Assembly: GCA_002482775.1 (NCBI GenBank)
Contig: DLGQ01000096.1
Span: 1-17,489, forward strand
Source: Flavobacteriales bacterium UBA7690
Lineage (GTDB): Bacteria; Bacteroidota; Bacteroidia; Flavobacteriales_F; PHOS-HE28
Length of the DNA: 17,489 nt
Direction of reading: 5' to 3'
Shown here one piece after another: positions 13,882-17,489 of the stretch; the first letter of the stretch is position 1, and every line of letters starts with the position of its first letter. The notes under the pieces were generated by a model that was not told the origin of the DNA, made no database searches, and was given only the letters and a program-made list of their open reading frames with translations. The translations under genes were made by a program, and so were the position numbers.

Positions 13882-16311
13882 ATGATCACCTCCTTGATCC
13901 ACCGCGTCCCGACCGCCCTGCTCTCCATGGCGCTCGGCGTCTCCCACGTGGTAGCCCAGAGCTACACCGATGTAGGCCCACAGAACGGCTTGGACCTTAT
14001 CGTTCCCTTCGGACCTGACTATTATGATGTTGGAGTCGGGGTGAGCTTCCATGATATCGACGGCGATGGTTCGGACGATCTTTCCATCGGTGATCGCACC
14101 AATGAATTGAAGTTCTACCGGAACGTCCAAGGTTCACTGGTCCCTATGCCGTCCTTGACCACCGGTGCCGGTACCACAAAATCCATCCTTTGGGCCGATC
14201 TGGACAACGACGGTGACGCGGACCTGGTCACCACTAAGTACCAAGGCAAAGTCCATTTGTTCCACAACAATGGCGATGGCACGTTCACGGATCGGACACT
14301 GAACTCCGGAATTCTACAAACGACCAGTAAGAACTCAGGAGCATCTCTTGGGGACTATGATCGCGATGGCTTCCTGGACCTGTACGTCTGCACCTACATC
14401 GCCCAGAGCGAGCCCTTCGCCTACAACAAGGTGAGCCACCTTTACCACAACAATGGAGATGGGACGTTCACCGACGTGACCGTGACCTCCGGCACCGGCC
14501 CCTACATGCGAGCCTCCTTCCAATCGATGTGGCTCGATGCCGATGGGGATGGATGGCAGGACATCTTCATCATCAATGATTTCGCCGGGGCGAACACGCT
14601 CTTCCGGAACAACCACGATGGCACCTTCACCGATATCGCCGTTGGTGTGGGATTGAGCGAAGGTCCAGAGCATTGCATGAGCATATCGATGTGTGATTTC
14701 GATGTGGATGGTGACCAGGACTTCTTCATCACGAACACGGGCATCTATCCGGAGGTCAACAATGCCAGGAGCATGCTCATGGTGAATGACGGGGCGGGCA
14801 ACTACACGGAATCTTCACAGGCTTATGGTATAGACGTTTTCGAATGGACCTGGGGAGCGCTTTGGATAGATCATGACAATGATGGGTTCCAGGACCTGTA
14901 CATCGCCAGTCAGGAGCATGTCTTTCCAGAAGTGGAGCCTAGGCTGGACTTGTTCTACAAGAATGTTGGCGGTACAGGATTCGTTGAGGCACCCGAGTTG
15001 TTCCCCGGTGGCCTGCAACGCAATACGCATTCAGTGGCCCGCGGGGATCTGAACGGGGATGGCTATGCGGATATGATCGTCCATGGCCAGAACACCCACC
15101 AGCCCCAGCTATGGCTCAATGGTGGTGGTGAAGCCAACCATGTTCGGATCGGCGTGGAAGGCACGGTCTCCAACCGCCAAGGGATCGGCACCTGGATCCA
15201 CGTTCACGCAGGGGGAAAGACCTATACCCACTACACGGTCTGTGGCGAGAACTACCTGGGCCAGAGCTCGCATGACGTCCACTTCGGATTGGGTAACGCC
15301 CCCGTGTTGGACTCTGTTGTGGTGCAGTACCTCAGTGGCCATACGGATCGTTACTATGACCTGGCCGTGAACACGGTCTATCATTTCAAGGAAGGAGAAA
15401 CCTTCACGCCGCGCGTCACCAGCGATGGGGATCTTGTCGTGTGCCAACCGGCCACGATCACATTGGATGCAGGCGAGGGCGATATCCATGTATGGAGCAA
15501 TGGCGCAGATTCACGCACGATCACTGTGGCATCCAGTGGAAGCTATCATGCAAGTGTTACCAATGCGTTCGGCATCACCCAACTCACCGATACCGTGGAG
15601 GTCATCATCGGCCCTGTCCCTGTCGTGATGGCCAGTGAAGTGGATCCGCTGTGTACCGGAGAAGGGAATGGCAGCATCACCTTGGAGAACGCTGCCGGTG
15701 TTCCGGCCCAGAACGTGATCTGGGACACCAGTGCAGAAGGTGCGGAACTGACCGAACTACCCGCAGGGCAATATGCATACACGTTCACTGATGTGAATGG
15801 CTGCATCGCGGCCGGAACGGTGGAATTGATCGATCCCGATCCGCTCTTCGTGGTTGCGATCCCACAGCATACCACGAGCGGTACCGATGGCGCCTTGGCA
15901 TGGACCATCTTCGGCGGAACCGGTCCGTACACGCAAACGGTGGATGGCGCTGAGGTCACGGGCACCTCCCTTTCCGGGCTTTCAGCTGGGACCTACGACC
16001 TGGCGGTCACCGATGCCAATGGTTGCATGGTAGAGACCGAGGTCGAAGTTCAATTCGGCGTGGGCATCGGCGAACATTCAACGGCAGCACCCAGCCTTCA
16101 CCCCAATCCGGTGAATGATGTGGTGTACATCGCTGGTGAGGGAACGTGGAGGAATTGGCGCATCCTGGATATGCAGGGCCGACTATTGAACCATGGGACC
16201 GGTGTTGTGAATGGGCAGTTGTTCGTGGGTGATCTTGCGGCCGATACCTACATCCTGGAACTGTCCGGTGGTGCGGCCGGGATGTATCGCTTACGGTTCG
16301 TGAAGCAGTAA
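13882..16311 (+). CDS. secreted seven-motif FG-GAP/VCBS propeller with ASPIC/UnbV domain and T9SS sorting domain
   Basis: The ATG at 13882 gives 809 residues beginning with a signal peptide (ending near VVAQ/S). A GTG at 13837 overlaps the previous stop and would add 15 residues without a signal-like start. Seven calcium-loop motifs follow at about 58, 106, 158, 219, 272, 330 and 389 (DIDGDGSDD, DLDNDGDAD, DYDRDGFLD, DADGDGWQD, DFDVDGDQD, DHDNDGFQD, DLNGDGYAD). This is the number expected for a seven-bladed beta-propeller. Residues about 431-503 form an ASPIC/UnbV domain (NRQGIGTWIHVHAGG, SSHDVHFGLG). An Ig-like stretch (about 510-577) and two SprB-like repeats (LCTGEGNGSITL; LSAGTYDLAVTDANGC) precede the type A T9SS domain (about 738-809, LHPNPVND). 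By family it is a CRTAC1-like extracellular binding protein without a known enzyme activity. It is probably co-transcribed with the haloperoxidase 41 bp upstream. Confidence 0.93.
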   Translation: MITSLIHRVPTALLSMALGVSHVVAQSYTDVGPQNGLDLIVPFGPDYYDVGVGVSFHDIDGDGSDDLSIGDRTNELKFYRNVQGSLVPMPSLTTGAGTTKSILWADLDNDGDADLVTTKYQGKVHLFHNNGDGTFTDRTLNSGILQTTSKNSGASLGDYDRDGFLDLYVCTYIAQSEPFAYNKVSHLYHNNGDGTFTDVTVTSGTGPYMRASFQSMWLDADGDGWQDIFIINDFAGANTLFRNNHDGTFTDIAVGVGLSEGPEHCMSISMCDFDVDGDQDFFITNTGIYPEVNNARSMLMVNDGAGNYTESSQAYGIDVFEWTWGALWIDHDNDGFQDLYIASQEHVFPEVEPRLDLFYKNVGGTGFVEAPELFPGGLQRNTHSVARGDLNGDGYADMIVHGQNTHQPQLWLNGGGEANHVRIGVEGTVSNRQGIGTWIHVHAGGKTYTHYTVCGENYLGQSSHDVHFGLGNAPVLDSVVVQYLSGHTDRYYDLAVNTVYHFKEGETFTPRVTSDGDLVVCQPATITLDAGEGDIHVWSNGADSRTITVASSGSYHASVTNAFGITQLTDTVEVIIGPVPVVMASEVDPLCTGEGNGSITLENAAGVPAQNVIWDTSAEGAELTELPAGQYAYTFTDVNGCIAAGTVELIDPDPLFVVAIPQHTTSGTDGALAWTIFGGTGPYTQTVDGAEVTGTSLSGLSAGTYDLAVTDANGCMVETEVEVQFGVGIGEHSTAAPSLHPNPVNDVVYIAGEGTWRNWRILDMQGRLLNHGTGVVNGQLFVGDLAADTYILELSGGAAGMYRLRFVKQ

Positions 16312-16317
16312 GTAGGC

Positions 16318-16381
16318 CACACGTATCCCTAGGAGATCGGGCGGCGGCGTCAGCGTACCTCTCCTGTATTGACCACGTGTG
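16318..16381 (+). other. nested inverted repeats just after the propeller gene, possible transcript end
   Basis: CACACGT (16318-16324) pairs with ACGTGTG (16375-16381). Inside it AGGAGA (16331-16336) pairs with TCTCCT (16360-16365) around a GC-rich loop. The structure begins 6 nt after the stop codon, where a terminator is expected, but the loops are long and no T-run follows. Confidence 0.35.
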
Positions 16382-17442
16382 AGGCAGACACCGCGCGCTT
16401 AGGAATGCGTTGGCATGGCCCCTGAGAAATGGCAGCGAACATCTTCCATGCCGATGAAGGACCCCAGTTCCTCTAAAGCATGCTGGCTACCTGGGCTGTA
16501 TTTCCTTTCATTGATGGGTAGGAAGTTCACTACCGAGGAGCATACTATCCGTCCGAAAAGTCGGTCAAGTATGGCCCTTCACGAACAGCAGCCTTGGTGG
16601 ACATCCGGGGACGGCGGCTGTACGCTGCGGATGTCTCTCCTTCGCCTTACCCCTGCGCAAATGGACCTCAAGGATCCAAGGTGCTGAGCAGGCAGAGTTC
16701 GATGCGTTGCAGCGATCCCGTTCACACGGATCAACCGGAGCATGATCATATCCTGAACGAGGCGCACGCCCATTCACCTCCATGGAACTGGGACGCGTTG
16801 GCGGACTCCGTACTAGATGCTCGTAATGCCGGAGAATAAAGGCGGACCTTCCCATGCCTTTTCGCCATGGCCACTCGTGGTTCAGATCCTTTGGCGTTCG
16901 CCTTGGCTACCTCTCTCATCAACTGACTAGAGGCACTTGCCCGCAACATCAGGCCTCTCCTCCGGATCGCTGACTCCTCGATCGTGTTCTGCTGCGCACA
17001 CTTGCATTTGCCGTTGATCTGTGGATGCAGTGTACGTTCATTCTGAACCCACGCACCAGCATCCCACCCTTGGCCCTAAAAATTCCCGGTACACCACATT
17101 CCGCGTGGGCTGAATGACCACCGTACCATTGGCGCAAAGAGTTCCCAGGAATCAAGCTCTCCAGTACGAAATGACTACTGTACCCGCTGCATCATCCGCA
17201 CGGTAGGTGTCAGGATCACTGGCTTTCCACCATCGGACATCACTAGCCGAAGCGTGACCAGCCAACCTGAACACGCGTGCAGCACGGGCCCCACCCGGCT
17301 TTCATACCCTGCCATTGTCCTGCGGAACAATACCAAAGGCATTCACATGCTATCTATTTGATGAGTTCAGTAGGGCATTATGAAACCGATATCCGATCAC
17401 GTCTTCGAACACGCTTGGCAAACACGTTCCTCGTACCCCACG
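16382..17442. other. about 1.1 kb without a convincing gene
   Basis: All six frames are broken by stops. The longest frames (up to about 96 residues) have no recognisable motif, signal peptide or conserved start. I see no tRNA arm, IS end or repeat array. On the minus strand a stretch around 17060-17230 reads in one frame as DDAAGTVVISYW, a stop, then CANGTVVIQPTRNVVY. It could be a decayed extracellular-protein fragment, but this is too weak to call. Base composition looks a little less GC-rich than the genes around it. It may hold the upstream or downstream region of a gene beyond the right edge. Confidence 0.5.
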
Positions 17443-17444
17443 CA

Positions 17445-17476
17445 AAAGCCCCCGCCTCTTTCGGGGCGGGGGCTTT
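17445..17476. terminator. bidirectional intrinsic terminator at the right edge
   Basis: AAAGCCCCCGCC (17445-17456) pairs perfectly with GGCGGGGGCTTT (17465-17476). TC/GG extend the stem inwards to a TTTC loop. A-tract and T-tract lie on the two sides, so it can work in both directions. It is more than 1.1 kb from the propeller gene, so it probably ends a leftward transcript from beyond the window or one that is not recognised here. Confidence 0.85.
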
Positions 17477-17489
17477 GCTATGGGTTGGT

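Noticed and set aside
14263..14640. Near-repeats at about 183-nt spacing, considered as a possible CRISPR or tandem repeat element
   Set aside because: They encode the NN-x-DGTFTD part of propeller blades within a continuous reading frame; there are too few copies and no spacer structure.
16415..16855. Short frames of 90-96 codons on both strands in the right-hand gap
   Set aside because: They overlap each other, lack motifs, signal peptides or plausible composition, and are not part of any visible operon.
16870..16900. GGTTCAGATCC resembling a tRNA T-loop
   Set aside because: The flanking bases do not form a T-stem, and no acceptor or anticodon arm is found around it.

Overview
The window most likely comes from a GC-rich member of the Bacteroidota, probably Flavobacteriales. 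This rests on two large secreted proteins ending in type IX secretion (T9SS, type A) sorting domains, a TonB plug protein with a carboxypeptidase-like regulatory domain, an ECF sigma factor followed by an anti-sigma-like protein of a typically Bacteroidota kind, weak or absent Shine-Dalgarno sequences, and one TAnnTTTG-type -7 element. The assignment is inferred from gene content. No rRNA, tRNA, insertion sequence or CRISPR array was seen.

Left part, minus strand (1-4128): an RND multidrug/solute efflux permease whose C-terminal end lies beyond the window edge, preceded 19 bp upstream by its lipoprotein membrane-fusion partner, and further upstream by a possible small secreted or membrane-anchored protein. 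A 170-190 bp intergenic region separates this unit from a divergent plus-strand gene for a NifU-family Fe-S scaffold (4312-4926), which is followed by a strong hairpin.

Centre, plus strand (5173-9497): five closely spaced genes that could form one transcript. They encode a barrel-less TonB plug protein, an ECF sigma factor, a one-TM anti-sigma-like protein with a periplasmic TPR tail, a PD-(D/E)XK nuclease-like protein resembling MmcB, and diaminopimelate decarboxylase (lysA). The first three look like a surface-signalling cassette in which the usual receptor barrel is missing.

Right part, plus strand (9905-16311): after a 407-bp leader dense in inverted repeats come two large T9SS cargo genes in tandem. 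One encodes a vanadium-dependent haloperoxidase/PAP2-type enzyme with all canonical active-site residues and five Ig-like repeats. The other encodes a protein with seven FG-GAP motifs plus an ASPIC/UnbV domain. They are probably co-transcribed and co-exported to the cell surface or medium. The last 1.18 kb holds no convincing gene, only a weak nested inverted repeat and a very good intrinsic terminator at the right edge that probably belongs to a gene outside the window.

The best candidates for something not well described are the plug/sigma/anti-sigma-TPR cassette and the co-secreted haloperoxidase plus propeller pair.
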